Of a stretch of DNA of 45,125 nucleotides, positions 31,876 to 40,457 are shown piece after piece. The notes below the pieces were generated by a model, which did not search any database, had not been told where the DNA came from, and was given only the letters and a program-made list of their open reading frames with translations. The DNA lies in NCBI GenBank assembly GCA_964350895.1, contig CAYGMG010000015.1, positions 1-45,125 on the forward strand. Direction: 5' to 3'. This DNA comes from Pseudomarimonas sp964350895 (GTDB lineage Bacteria > Pseudomonadota > Gammaproteobacteria > Xanthomonadales > Xanthomonadaceae). Positions within the stretch are counted from its first letter, which is position 1. Each line of letters starts with the position of its first letter. A program made the position numbers and the translations under genes.

Positions 31876-32553
31876 TCAGACCCAGCCGCGGGCCGCCATC
31901 GACACCGGTGGGCCATCGCCCACGACCAGGTGGTCAAGGAGGCGAACGTCAACCAGGGCCAAGGCGTCGCGAAGGCGCAGGGTCAGGTGCCGGTCAGCGG
32001 CGCTCGGTTCGGCGACGCCGCTGGGGTGGTTGTGCCCTACCAGGACCGCCGCCGCGTTGCGCTCCAGGCAGCGCTGCACCAGCACCCTGGGGTGCACCTC
32101 GGCGCCGTCGATGGTGCCCTGAAACAACACCTCGAAGGCCAGCAGGCGATGCCGGGTGTCGAGGAAGGCGGCGGCGAACGCCTCGTGGGCCAGCGGCCGC
32201 AAACGCGAGGCGAAGAGCTGGGCTGCGCTGTGCGGATCGCTCAGCGCATCTCCGCGTTCCAGCACCTGGTGCAGGCAGCGGCTGCCCAGTTCGGCGGCGG
32301 CCTGCAGGCGACAGGCGGCCACCGGACCGAGCCCGCTGACTGCCCGCGCCGGCCGTCCGCCCGCCGCCTGCAGCAGGCCGCGCAGGCTGCCGTGCTCGGA
32401 GAGCAGCCGGCGGGCCCGGCTGACTGCATCCTCGCCGCGTACCCCTGAGCCGAGGAAGATCGCCAGCAGCTCGGCATCTGAAAGTGCCTGGGCGCCCTGC
32501 CTTGCGAGCTTTTCCCGCGGCCGTTCCTGTTCCGGCCAATGTTTGATGCTCAT
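31876..32553 (-). CDS. radC: RadC-family JAB1/MPN (JAMM) domain protein
   Basis: The product is 225 residues from ATG 32553 (MSIKHWPEQERPREKL); the frame extends upstream but only antisense to coaBC and its leader. An N-terminal helix-hairpin-helix-like region (LSDAELLAIFLGSGVRGEDA ... VSGLGPVAACRLQAA) precedes the metal-binding JAMM motif GHNHPSGVAEPSAADRHLT. Despite the name, a direct role of RadC in DNA repair is not established. The gene is divergent from coaBC across 133 bp, as in many gammaproteobacteria. Confidence 0.93.
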   Translation of the reverse strand: MSIKHWPEQERPREKLARQGAQALSDAELLAIFLGSGVRGEDAVSRARRLLSEHGSLRGLLQAAGGRPARAVSGLGPVAACRLQAAAELGSRCLHQVLERGDALSDPHSAAQLFASRLRPLAHEAFAAAFLDTRHRLLAFEVLFQGTIDGAEVHPRVLVQRCLERNAAAVLVGHNHPSGVAEPSAADRHLTLRLRDALALVDVRLLDHLVVGDGPPVSMAARGWV

Positions 32554-32686
32554 GCCAAGGAGTCTCGCGACGGCGCCACGGGGTTGCGGCATGCTCAGGG
32601 TGGCTGAATGCGATGGCGCAGTGGCAGCGGCCGCTGCAGGCGCTTCGGGTAAGATTCGCGAGCAGATCAGGGTAGGAGAATTCCGA

Positions 32687-33904
32687 ATGGCCGCAGTGCA
32701 GGCCGCAGAACGCATCGTGCTCGGCGTGGGTGGCGGGATCGCCGCCTACAAGTCCGCCGAGCTGGTGCGCCGGCTGCGCGAACGGGGCCATGAAGTGCAG
32801 GTCGTGCTGACCGAGTCGGCGGCGCGCTTTGTCACCCCGCTGACCTTCCAGGCCCTCTCCGGGCGCAGCGTGCGCACGGCGCTGTGGGATGACGCCGCCG
32901 AGGCCGCGATGGGCCACATCGAGCTGGCCCGCTGGGCGCAGCGCATCGTGCTCGCCCCGGCCACCGCCGACCTGATCGCGCGCATGGCTGCCGGCCAGGC
33001 CGATGACCTGCTGACGACGGTGCTGCTGGCCAGCGCCGCGCCTGTGCTGGTGGCGCCGGCGATGAACCAGCAGATGTGGGCGCATCCCGCTCTGCAGGCA
33101 AACCTTGCAGTTCTGCGCGAGCGGGGTGTTCAGTTCGTCGGTCCCGGCATTGGCAGCCAGGCCTGTGGCGACAGCGGCGCCGGACGGATGAGTGAGCCTG
33201 AACAGATTGTTGCCGCACTGGGCGGCGCTCCGCTTTCAGCCTTGCCAGCGGGCCGGCTGGCCGGCCGCCGCGTGCTGATCACCGCGGGCCCGACCTTGGA
33301 GGATATCGATCCGGTGCGCTTTCTTGGCAACCGCAGCTCGGGAAAGATGGGCTTTGCGGTGGCGGCCGCGGCCCTGGCCGAAGGCGCCGAGGTGACCCTG
33401 GTCTCCGGTCCGGTCGCCTTGCCGACGCCGCCGGGTGTGGAGCGGATCGACGTGCGCTCGGCGCAGGACATGCATCGCGCGGTGTTCGCGGCCCTGCCCG
33501 GGCAGGACGTGTTCATCGCCGCCGCCGCGGTAGCCGACTACCGGCCGCTCGAGGTACTGGATCGCAAACGCAAGAAGAGCGGCGACACCTGGCGCATCGA
33601 GTTGGTCCTCAATCCTGACATCCTCGCCGAGGTCGCCGCGACTGCGCCGCGTCCGTACATCGTCGGCTTCGCCGCGGAAACCAATGATGTCGAGCAGCAT
33701 GCCCGCGACAAACTGCAGCGCAAGCGCCTCGATATGATCGCCGCCAACCATGTCGGACAGCCGGGCTGCGGCTTCGAGTCCTGCGACAACGCGTTGTCGG
33801 TGTTCTGGGCCGATGGCGGCCGGGAGATCGGCCTCGCCGACAAGGCCTCGGTGGCCGCCGAGCTGGTCGCCTGCATCGCCGAGCGCATGGAGCAGGCCCG
33901 ATGA
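32687..33904 (+). CDS. coaBC: Bifunctional phosphopantothenoylcysteine decarboxylase / phosphopantothenate-cysteine ligase
   Basis: The enzyme carries out two consecutive steps of coenzyme A synthesis. The product is 405 residues from ATG 32687, which has AGGAGA 7 bp upstream. The flavin-dependent CoaC half includes GVGGGIAAYKSAELVRRL, the catalytic His in GHIELARWA, APAMNQQMW and the loop ACGDSGAGRM with its Cys. The CoaB half begins near residue 190 with RRVLITAGPTLEDIDPVRFL, NRSSGKMG and AAAVADYRP. Its stop overlaps the dut start (ATGA). TAAGAT about 40 bp upstream is a possible -10. Confidence 0.97.
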   Translation: MAAVQAAERIVLGVGGGIAAYKSAELVRRLRERGHEVQVVLTESAARFVTPLTFQALSGRSVRTALWDDAAEAAMGHIELARWAQRIVLAPATADLIARMAAGQADDLLTTVLLASAAPVLVAPAMNQQMWAHPALQANLAVLRERGVQFVGPGIGSQACGDSGAGRMSEPEQIVAALGGAPLSALPAGRLAGRRVLITAGPTLEDIDPVRFLGNRSSGKMGFAVAAAALAEGAEVTLVSGPVALPTPPGVERIDVRSAQDMHRAVFAALPGQDVFIAAAAVADYRPLEVLDRKRKKSGDTWRIELVLNPDILAEVAATAPRPYIVGFAAETNDVEQHARDKLQRKRLDMIAANHVGQPGCGFESCDNALSVFWADGGREIGLADKASVAAELVACIAERMEQAR

Positions 33905-34365
33905 GCCAGCGCCCGAAGGTGGCGATGAAAGTGCTGGATCAGCGGCTTGGCACGGAGTTTCCGCTGCCCGACTACGCAACCGCAGGCAGCGCCGGCATGG
34001 ATCTCAGGGCGATGCTCGATGCGCCGCTGTCTCTCGCGCCGGGCGAGGCCAAGCTGGTTGCCTCGGGGCTTGCCATCCATATCGATGATCCTTCGCTGTG
34101 CGCCGTGGTGCTGCCGCGCAGCGGGCTCGGGCACAAGCAGGGACTGGTGCTGGGCAACCTGACCGGACTGATCGACGCCGACTACCAGGGGCCGCTTATG
34201 ATCAGCCTGTGGAACCGCGGGGGCGCCCCCGTTACCATCAGCCCGGGGGATCGCGTCGCGCAGCTGGTATTCATGCCGGTGGTGCAGGTTGCGCTGGAAC
34301 CTTGTGATGAGTTTTCACCCTCTTCCCGTGGGTCCGGCGGCTTCGGTCACACCGGACTGACTTGA
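33901..34365 (+). CDS. dut: Deoxyuridine 5'-triphosphate nucleotidohydrolase (dUTPase)
   Basis: The homotrimeric enzyme hydrolyses dUTP to dUMP and pyrophosphate, keeping uracil out of DNA and feeding thymidylate synthesis. All five family motifs are visible in 154 residues: AGMDLRAM, PRSGLGHKQG, GLIDADYQGPLM, GDRVAQLVFMPV and the C-terminal arm RGSGGFGHTG. It is coupled to coaBC by a 4-bp overlap. algC begins 20 bp after its stop. Confidence 0.97.
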   Translation: MSQRPKVAMKVLDQRLGTEFPLPDYATAGSAGMDLRAMLDAPLSLAPGEAKLVASGLAIHIDDPSLCAVVLPRSGLGHKQGLVLGNLTGLIDADYQGPLMISLWNRGGAPVTISPGDRVAQLVFMPVVQVALEPCDEFSPSSRGSGGFGHTGLT

Positions 34366-34385
34366 CGCCGCGACAGGACGCCAGA

Positions 34386-36725
34386 ATGGCCAGATCCCGA
34401 GTCTCCAAAGCCGCCCGCGACGAACAGCCGCGCGGGTTCCGGCTGCAGGACCTCCCGATCGGCGAGTCCGGGCTGCGGGTGATCGTCCTGTTGCTGGCGG
34501 GCATCGCCGGCATTGCCGCGGCCGGCATGGTCGCCGTCGGTCTCAACGGTCTCCGCGCCGAGCCGATCGGAGTGAACCTGCAGGCAGCTAGCAGCGACCT
34601 GGCTGGCAGGTTGACCACAATCATCGGCGGCTATGCCGACGAGCTGGGGCGGCGCAGCGAGGACCGCTACTTCCGCGCCGACGTCGCCGCGGGCGCCTAC
34701 GAAGAGGCCGCCGAGCGGCTGGCCGATGACTGGGAAGGCATCAGTGCCACCGCCGTGGAGGCAGCAAGGGTCGAGAACACGGTTGCCACGGCCGGTGACC
34801 AGGCCGACTACACGCGCCTGTCCCTGGTCGCCCAGGCCAGCGTCAGTGGCGATCTGGCGGTGGCCCCGGTGGGTCGCCGCGATGGACAGCGTCTGGGGCT
34901 GGCGCTGCGCATTGACGATGACCGCGGCCCGCAGGCGGTGGCCGTGGTCGAAATGCCACTCAGCGTGCTGACAAAACACATCGCTGCGCTGTCAATCGGC
35001 GGCGCCCTGCTTGAGCTGCGGGTCGGCCCGGAAGTGCTGTTCAGCTTCGGCGACGAATCGCTGCGCGGCCAGGTGAGCCTGCAGCCGGTCGCCAAGTCGC
35101 CGTTCACTCTGGCCCTTGCCATGCCGACCAGTCTGACCGGCACCTCGCCGATCGTGACGATCATCATCGGTGGCGTGCTGGCCGCGCTGGCCGTGGTGAT
35201 CTTCGGCTTTGCCCGGCGCATTGATTTCAGCGGCGCCAGCGAGGCGGCCGCGCCGACCTTCGCCGAGACGCTGGCTGCGGAGAACGCACAGCAGCCAGCC
35301 GCAGCGCCGGCCCGCGAGGAGCCCAAGCCCAAGCAGAGCGCAGCCTCGTTGCGCGTCGAGCGCAGCATCTTCCGCGCCTACGACATCCGCGGCGTGGTCG
35401 GCAAGACGCTCGATGCCAGCATCGCCAAGCTGATCGGCCAGGCCATCGGCTCCACCCTGCGCGAGAAAGGGCTGCGCGAGATTGTCGTCGGACGCGATGG
35501 ACGGCTGTCCGGCCCCGAGCTGTCGAAGGCGCTGATCGAGGGACTGCGCAGCACCGGTTGCGACGTCACCGATATCGGCCAGGCGCCGACGCCGGTGGTC
35601 TACTTCGCAGCGCACCAGCTGCACTCGGGCAGCTGCGTCGCGGTGACCGGCAGCCACAATCCGCCCGACTACAACGGCTTCAAGATCGTCATCGGCGGCG
35701 AGACGCTGTCCGGTGAGGCGATCACCGATCTGTACGAGCGGATCGCCGAGAACCGCCTGCATGGCGACCAGCCCGGCGGCCTGCAGGACATGGACATGGG
35801 CCGCGACTACGTCGAGCGGATCTCCTCCGATGTGCAGCTGGAGCGCCGGATCAAGGTCGTCGTCGACTGCGGCAACGGCGTCGCCGGGGCGCTTGCGCCC
35901 GAGGTGCTGGAGTCGATCGGCGCCGACGCCGAGGGCCTGTACTGCGAAGTGGATGGGGAGTTCCCCAACCATCATCCGGATCCCAGCGATCCGGAGAACC
36001 TGGCCGACCTGATCACGGCCGTGCAGCGCACCGATGCCGAGCTGGGCCTTGCCTTCGATGGCGACGGCGATCGCCTAGGCGTGGTCACCCGCAGCGGACG
36101 GATCATCTACCCGGACCGCGTGCTGATGCTGTTCGCCCAGGATGTGCTCAGCCGCAACCCGGGCGCGGCAGTGATCTACGACGTCAAGTGCACCGGGCAC
36201 CTGTCCGGGCAGATCCTGCGCCACGGTGGCAGCCCGATCATGTGGAAGACCGGGCACTCGCTGATCAAGGCCAAGATGCGCGAAACCGGCGCCGAGCTCG
36301 CCGGCGAGATGAGCGGACACTTCTTCTTCAAGGAGCGCTGGTACGGTTTCGACGACGGCATTTACGCCGCCGCGCGACTGCTGGAAATCCTCGCAACCGA
36401 CGACCGCGATCCGGATGAGGTGTTCGCCGAGTTGCCGGACAGCGTGTCCACGCCCGAACTGAAGATCGAGATGGAGGAAGGCGCGCACTACGCCTTCGTC
36501 GAGCGCTTCCGCGAGAAGGCCCGCTTCGAGGGGGCCAAGGTGTTCAACATTGACGGCGTGCGTGCCGACTGGTCGGATGGCTGGGGCCTGGTGCGCTGCT
36601 CCAACACCACGCCGTCGCTGGTGCTGCGCTTTGATGCCGATAGCCAAGCAGCACTGGAGCGCATCCAGGGTCTCTTCCGCGCTCAGCTGCTGGCCATCGA
36701 GCCTGGTCTTGCGTTGCCCTTCTAG
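34386..36725 (+). CDS. algC: AlgC-type phosphomannomutase/phosphoglucomutase with membrane-anchored N-terminal extension
   Basis: The product is 779 residues from ATG 34386 (AGGA 8 bp upstream), far longer than the roughly 460-residue soluble enzyme. Residues 30-54 and 255-278 are membrane helices around a segment of about 200 residues, likely periplasmic. The mutase starts near residue 325 (IFRAYDIRGVVG) and has the phosphoserine loop TGSHNPPDYNG near 420, the metal loop DGDGDRLGVV, the sugar loop GEMSGHFFF and the phosphate site RCSNTTPSLVL. It interconverts hexose 1- and 6-phosphates for LPS and exopolysaccharide. The coaBC-dut-algC order is shared with pseudomonads. The TAG stop is the first three bases of a MITE-like element. 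Confidence 0.93.
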   Translation: MARSRVSKAARDEQPRGFRLQDLPIGESGLRVIVLLLAGIAGIAAAGMVAVGLNGLRAEPIGVNLQAASSDLAGRLTTIIGGYADELGRRSEDRYFRADVAAGAYEEAAERLADDWEGISATAVEAARVENTVATAGDQADYTRLSLVAQASVSGDLAVAPVGRRDGQRLGLALRIDDDRGPQAVAVVEMPLSVLTKHIAALSIGGALLELRVGPEVLFSFGDESLRGQVSLQPVAKSPFTLALAMPTSLTGTSPIVTIIIGGVLAALAVVIFGFARRIDFSGASEAAAPTFAETLAAENAQQPAAAPAREEPKPKQSAASLRVERSIFRAYDIRGVVGKTLDASIAKLIGQAIGSTLREKGLREIVVGRDGRLSGPELSKALIEGLRSTGCDVTDIGQAPTPVVYFAAHQLHSGSCVAVTGSHNPPDYNGFKIVIGGETLSGEAITDLYERIAENRLHGDQPGGLQDMDMGRDYVERISSDVQLERRIKVVVDCGNGVAGALAPEVLESIGADAEGLYCEVDGEFPNHHPDPSDPENLADLITAVQRTDAELGLAFDGDGDRLGVVTRSGRIIYPDRVLMLFAQDVLSRNPGAAVIYDVKCTGHLSGQILRHGGSPIMWKTGHSLIKAKMRETGAELAGEMSGHFFFKERWYGFDDGIYAAARLLEILATDDRDPDEVFAELPDSVSTPELKIEMEEGAHYAFVERFREKARFEGAKVFNIDGVRADWSDGWGLVRCSNTTPSLVLRFDADSQAALERIQGLFRAQLLAIEPGLALPF

Positions 36726-36886
36726 TGTCCTGTCCCGGAAGTACATCGCAGAATTCGCTCGGTCTGCGCCGCCGATGCTGCGTTCCTCGTCGTCACCATA
36801 GCGCTGCTATGCCTCCTTCTCGCGCCTTGCCTCGACGACGAATCCGCGTCGCGACTTCAACAACATACTTCCGGGACAGGACACTA
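36723..36886. mobile_element. MITE-like element with perfect 21-bp terminal inverted repeats
   Basis: The ends TAGTGTCCTGTCCCGGAA... (36723-36743) and its perfect complement (36866-36886) bracket 122 bp that contain no gene. A TA dinucleotide at each outer edge could be a TA target duplication, as produced by IS630/mariner-type transposases, but this is an inference. The interior holds the small palindrome CATAGC-GCT-GCTATG (about 36797-36811). The left end supplies the algC stop codon. The element could fold into a long hairpin in transcripts from either flank. Confidence 0.82.
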
Positions 36887-36904
36887 GGACGTCGCGCGAC
36901 GGCG

Positions 36905-37540
36905 CTATTCGCCGGCTGCTGCCTGCTCGCTGACCAGAATCAGGTAGCGGTCGCGGACTGACTTGTACTCGTCTTCCACCGCTTTCTTTTCGTCTTCGCG
37001 CGAGGTCAGGTAATCGCGCTGCTGGGAGACCTGGCGCTGGGCGATTTCGATCGAACTGCGGATATTGGCGGGCACCGGCTTGTTCTGACGCTGCAGCGAG
37101 GCGGCGTGGGCAAGCAGATCAGCGAGGCTCTTCTCCTGGCTGCGGATGCCTACCCGGGCGGATTCCAGCGACTGATCAAGCAGGTCGAAACGCTCGCGAT
37201 AAGCGCGGTCCAGCTCCGCCACCGAGCCATATGAGCTGAGCAGGATGGCATCGCGCTTCGATTCCTCCTCCTTGAGCTTGGCCTGTTCGGCAGCTTCGCG
37301 CTCGGCCTGCTTGGCCGCGGCCTGTTCCTCGGCGCTCAGTGCGCGGTCCACTTCGCCGACTTTCAGGCCGCGCTGGTTGATCTCCGAGCGGGCGTTCTCG
37401 ATGGCCTCGGGTGGCACATGGTCACTGTAGTGGACCTGGCCGTCCTTGTCGGTCCAGCGATACAGCTTCTTCTGCTGCGCATCGGCAAGGCCGACGCCGA
37501 GCAGCAGGCTGATGGTGACGGCAAGTTTCAACAGTCGCAT
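36905..37540 (-). CDS. Periplasmic DUF4124-domain coiled-coil protein
   Basis: The protein has 211 residues with a signal peptide (MRLLKLAVTISLLLGVGLADAQ). A DUF4124-type segment follows (LYRWTDKDGQVHYSDHVPPE, residues 26-45). Then comes a long Glu/Lys/Ala-rich coiled coil (AEEQAAAKQAEREAAEQAK and beyond), ending with another charged helix. DUF4124 proteins are common in gammaproteobacterial envelopes, and their function is unknown. It follows pyrE on the same strand after 18 bp and may be cotranscribed. Confidence 0.85.
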   Translation of the reverse strand: MRLLKLAVTISLLLGVGLADAQQKKLYRWTDKDGQVHYSDHVPPEAIENARSEINQRGLKVGEVDRALSAEEQAAAKQAEREAAEQAKLKEEESKRDAILLSSYGSVAELDRAYRERFDLLDQSLESARVGIRSQEKSLADLLAHAASLQRQNKPVPANIRSSIEIAQRQVSQQRDYLTSREDEKKAVEDEYKSVRDRYLILVSEQAAAGE

Positions 37541-37558
37541 GCGGAACTCCCAAACGAT

Positions 37559-38203
37559 TCACCCCTCGCAGCCGAACTCCGCGCGGTAGCGTCGCAGCGG
37601 TTGCAGATGGTCAGCCAGTCGGGTGTCGCGTTCAGTATAGGCCAGCACGTCGTCGAGGCCGGCGATGGCAATCACAGGAATTCCCTCACATTCAGCCAAT
37701 TCCTGTGCCGCGGAGCGTCGCTCGGTGCCGCGCTCCTGCCGGTCGAGGGCGATCAGCACGCCGCAGGGGGTCGCACCCTGCTCACGGATCAGCGCCAGGG
37801 ATTCGCGCACTGCGGTGCCGGCGGTGATCACATCGTCGACGATCAGCACGCGGCCGTGCAGCCCCGCGCCCATGACCTGTCCGCCCTCGCCATGGGTCTT
37901 GGCCTCCTTGCGGTTGAAGGCCAGCGGCAGGCTCCGGCCGCGCCTGGCCAGCGCCACCGCTGCGGCGGTTGCCAGCGGGATGCCCTTGTAGGCCGGCCCG
38001 AACAGCATGTCGCAGTCGAGACCGGATGCCTCCAGCGCGTCTGCGTAGCAGTCGCCGAGTTCGGCCAGCGCGGCGCCACTGTCAAAGCGCCCGGCGTTGA
38101 AGAAGTAAGGCGATACCCGACCCGACTTGAGGGTGAAGCTGCCAAAGCGCAGGGCCTGCTGGGCGGCGGCCAGGGCCAGGAAGCGCTGCTTGAAATCGCT
38201 CAT
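37559..38203 (-). CDS. pyrE: Orotate phosphoribosyltransferase
   Basis: It joins orotate to PRPP, forming OMP in pyrimidine synthesis. The product is 214 residues from ATG 38203; the longer frame upstream runs antisense to the exonuclease gene. Motifs are FTLKSGRVSPYFFNAG at the N-terminus, MLFGPAYKGIPLA, FNRKEAKTHGEGG in the flexible catalytic loop, and the PRPP-binding site VLIVDDVITAGTAVRES. It is divergent from the exonuclease III/Crc-like gene, an arrangement also seen in pseudomonads. Confidence 0.97.
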   Translation of the reverse strand: MSDFKQRFLALAAAQQALRFGSFTLKSGRVSPYFFNAGRFDSGAALAELGDCYADALEASGLDCDMLFGPAYKGIPLATAAAVALARRGRSLPLAFNRKEAKTHGEGGQVMGAGLHGRVLIVDDVITAGTAVRESLALIREQGATPCGVLIALDRQERGTERRSAAQELAECEGIPVIAIAGLDDVLAYTERDTRLADHLQPLRRYRAEFGCEG

Positions 38204-38356
38204 GTCGTATCCGCTTGCGGGCAAGGCGCGCAGCTTAGGGTGCCGGGCACAGGCTGTCATCCGTAGCGCAGCAGTTGCCCTCGGCGCGCGGCAGCGGCAG
38301 GCTTGCCGGATCGGCCGGCGGCAATTGCCTGCTCGCCGGCCATCCAGGGAGGGATC

Positions 38357-39130
38357 ATGCGGATCACCACGTTCAACGCCAACGGACTTCGCTCCGCGGC
38401 GAGCAAGGGATTTTTCGACTGGTTCGCCGAGCAGTTCGTCGACGTGCTCTGCGTGCAGGAAACCAAGGCCCGCGCCGAGCAGCTGCAGGATCCGCTGTAC
38501 CTTCCGGCTGGCTACCAACGCTTCCTGCACGACGCGCGCAGCAAGCGCGGCTACAGCGGAGTCGCCATCTATTCGCGCAGCGCGCCGGACGAGGTTCGCT
38601 GCGAGCTAGGCTGGGAGCCCTTCGACAGCGAGGGCCGCTATATCGAGGCGCGCTTCGGCCAGCTCAGCGTGGTCTCGCTCTACCTGCCCTCTGGCTCCAG
38701 CGGCGATGAACGTCAAGGCTTCAAGTTCGAGGTCATGGGCTGGTTCGCCCCGATCATGGACGAGTGGCTGCGCAGCGGGCGGCATTACGTCATTTGCGGC
38801 GACTGGAACATCGTCCACGGCGAGCGCGACATCCGCAACTGGAAGTCCAACCAGAAGAACTCGGGCTGCCTGCCCGAGGAGCGCGCCTGGCTCGACGGAT
38901 TGTTGGGCAAGGCCGGCTGGGTTGATGCCTACCGCCGGCTGCGCCCGGATGGCCAGGAGTACACCTGGTGGTCGCAGCGCGGGGCGGCGCGCGACAAGGA
39001 CGTCGGCTGGCGGATCGACTACCAGCTGGTGTCTCCCGGTTTCGCTGGCGGCTTGCGCGACTGTGCGATCTGTCCCCGTGAGAATCGTTTCTCTGACCAC
39101 GCGCCGTTTACGGTGAGCTATGCCGACTGA
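38357..39130 (+). CDS. Exonuclease III-family protein, Crc-like by context but with catalytic residues
   Basis: The product is 257 residues from ATG 38357, with AGGGAGGG ideally placed upstream. It belongs to the exonuclease/endonuclease/phosphatase fold: FNANGLRSAA, VQETKARA with the metal-binding Glu, YLPSGSSGDERQ, GDWNIVHGERDI with Asp and Asn, IDYQLVSPG, and FSDHAPF with the Asp-His pair. The pyrE neighbourhood and stretches such as NWKSNQKNSGCLPEERAW and GWRIDYQLVSPG resemble Pseudomonas Crc, a catabolite-repression protein that has lost catalytic residues. Here they are kept, so an AP endonuclease/exonuclease activity is expected. It overlaps the AmpG start by 11 bp. Confidence 0.92.
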   Translation: MRITTFNANGLRSAASKGFFDWFAEQFVDVLCVQETKARAEQLQDPLYLPAGYQRFLHDARSKRGYSGVAIYSRSAPDEVRCELGWEPFDSEGRYIEARFGQLSVVSLYLPSGSSGDERQGFKFEVMGWFAPIMDEWLRSGRHYVICGDWNIVHGERDIRNWKSNQKNSGCLPEERAWLDGLLGKAGWVDAYRRLRPDGQEYTWWSQRGAARDKDVGWRIDYQLVSPGFAGGLRDCAICPRENRFSDHAPFTVSYAD

Positions 39131-40457
39131 CCGCCCCGACAGCGGTTGGCGCCAGGTCCTGTCAGCGCTTGGCCAGCCCAAGGTGCTGGTCATGCTGGGC
39201 CTCGGCCTGGCCTCGGGGCTGCCCTTCATGCTGGTCGGCAACACGCTTGGCTACTGGCTGCGCGAGGCCGGGGTCGAGCTGGCCATGATCGGCTTTCTGT
39301 CCTGGGCGGGTCTTGCCTACTCAGCCAAGCTGCTCTGGGCGCCGATTGTCGACAAGGCCGATGTGCCCTGGCTGGGCCGCCGGCTCGGCCGGCGTCGAGG
39401 CTGGATCGTGTTCTCCCAGCTTGTCGTTGCTGCGGCGCTGCTGGGCATGGCCTGGCTCAGCCCCGAGGGCGGCCTGGCGGCTTTCGCACTGCTTGCGGTG
39501 GCCGCGGCGCTGGCCTCGGCAACCCAGGACATCGTGGTCGATGCCTGGCGCATCGAGAGCGCCGACTCGGGCGAAGAGCTGGCCCTGCTCAGCACCGCCT
39601 ACCAGCTCGGCTACCGCGGCGCCCTGCTGATCACCGATGCCCTGATTCTTGTGCTCGCGGCCTATATCGGCTGGTCGCTTTCCTACACCACGATGGTGGC
39701 CCTGATGGCGGTCGGACTGGTCGCCGCGCTCAAGGCCCGCGAGCCGGGCGGCGTCGGCGCCCACTACGGCGAGCCCATGCTGTGGACCACACGCGGCCTG
39801 TTCGATGCCGTGATCGGCCCGTTCATCGCCTTCTTCCGCCGCCACCGGCAGTGGGCCTTTCTGATGCTGGCCACCATCAGTCTCTACCGACTGGCCGACT
39901 TCGTGATGGGACCAATGGCCAACCCGATGTACGCCGACCTCGGCTTCGACAAGGAAATGGTCGGATCGATCCGCGGCAGCGTTGGCCTGGTGGCAACCCT
40001 GCTCGGCACCGCCGCTGCCGGTGTGCTGGCGATCCGCATCGGCTTCCTGCACACCCTGATGCTCGGCGCGGTGCTCGGCCCGGGCTCCAATCTCGCCTAT
40101 GCATGGCTGGCACTCAGCGGCGCCGACCTGACCGTGTTCACGGTGGCCATGGCGGTCGACAATTTCTCTGCCGGCTTTGCCGGCATTGCGCTGATCGCCT
40201 ACATGTCGAGCCTGACCAGCATCGGCTATACGGCAACCCAGTACGCCCTGCTCAGCTCCTTTTACGCCTTGATCGGCAAGGTGGGAAAAGGATTCTCCGG
40301 CGCGATCGTGGAGTGGCTGGGTGAGGGCCGCAGCTTGTTCGAGGCCTATGCGTGGTTCTTTGTCGGCACGGCCCTGATCGGCATACCAGCCATCATCGCC
40401 TGCCTGCTGCTGATCTGGCTGCGTCCACCGCAGGCGCCGGCGGCTCAGGCGGAGTAG
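39120..40457 (+). CDS. ampG: AmpG-like muropeptide permease (major facilitator superfamily)
   Basis: The inner-membrane transporter imports anhydromuropeptides released by lytic transglycosylases. The 445 residues contain about twelve hydrophobic helices, including LVMLGLGLASGLPFMLVGNT, ELAMIGFLSWAGLAYSAKLL and DIVVDAWRIESA, all typical of AmpG. The conserved loop PIVDKADVPWLGRRLGRRRG follows helix 2. It is translationally linked to the upstream nuclease, and its 3' end overlaps convergent anmK by 13 bp. Together with anmK and the M23 peptidase it makes a peptidoglycan-turnover block. Confidence 0.93.
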   Translation: MPTDRPDSGWRQVLSALGQPKVLVMLGLGLASGLPFMLVGNTLGYWLREAGVELAMIGFLSWAGLAYSAKLLWAPIVDKADVPWLGRRLGRRRGWIVFSQLVVAAALLGMAWLSPEGGLAAFALLAVAAALASATQDIVVDAWRIESADSGEELALLSTAYQLGYRGALLITDALILVLAAYIGWSLSYTTMVALMAVGLVAALKAREPGGVGAHYGEPMLWTTRGLFDAVIGPFIAFFRRHRQWAFLMLATISLYRLADFVMGPMANPMYADLGFDKEMVGSIRGSVGLVATLLGTAAAGVLAIRIGFLHTLMLGAVLGPGSNLAYAWLALSGADLTVFTVAMAVDNFSAGFAGIALIAYMSSLTSIGYTATQYALLSSFYALIGKVGKGFSGAIVEWLGEGRSLFEAYAWFFVGTALIGIPAIIACLLLIWLRPPQAPAAQAE

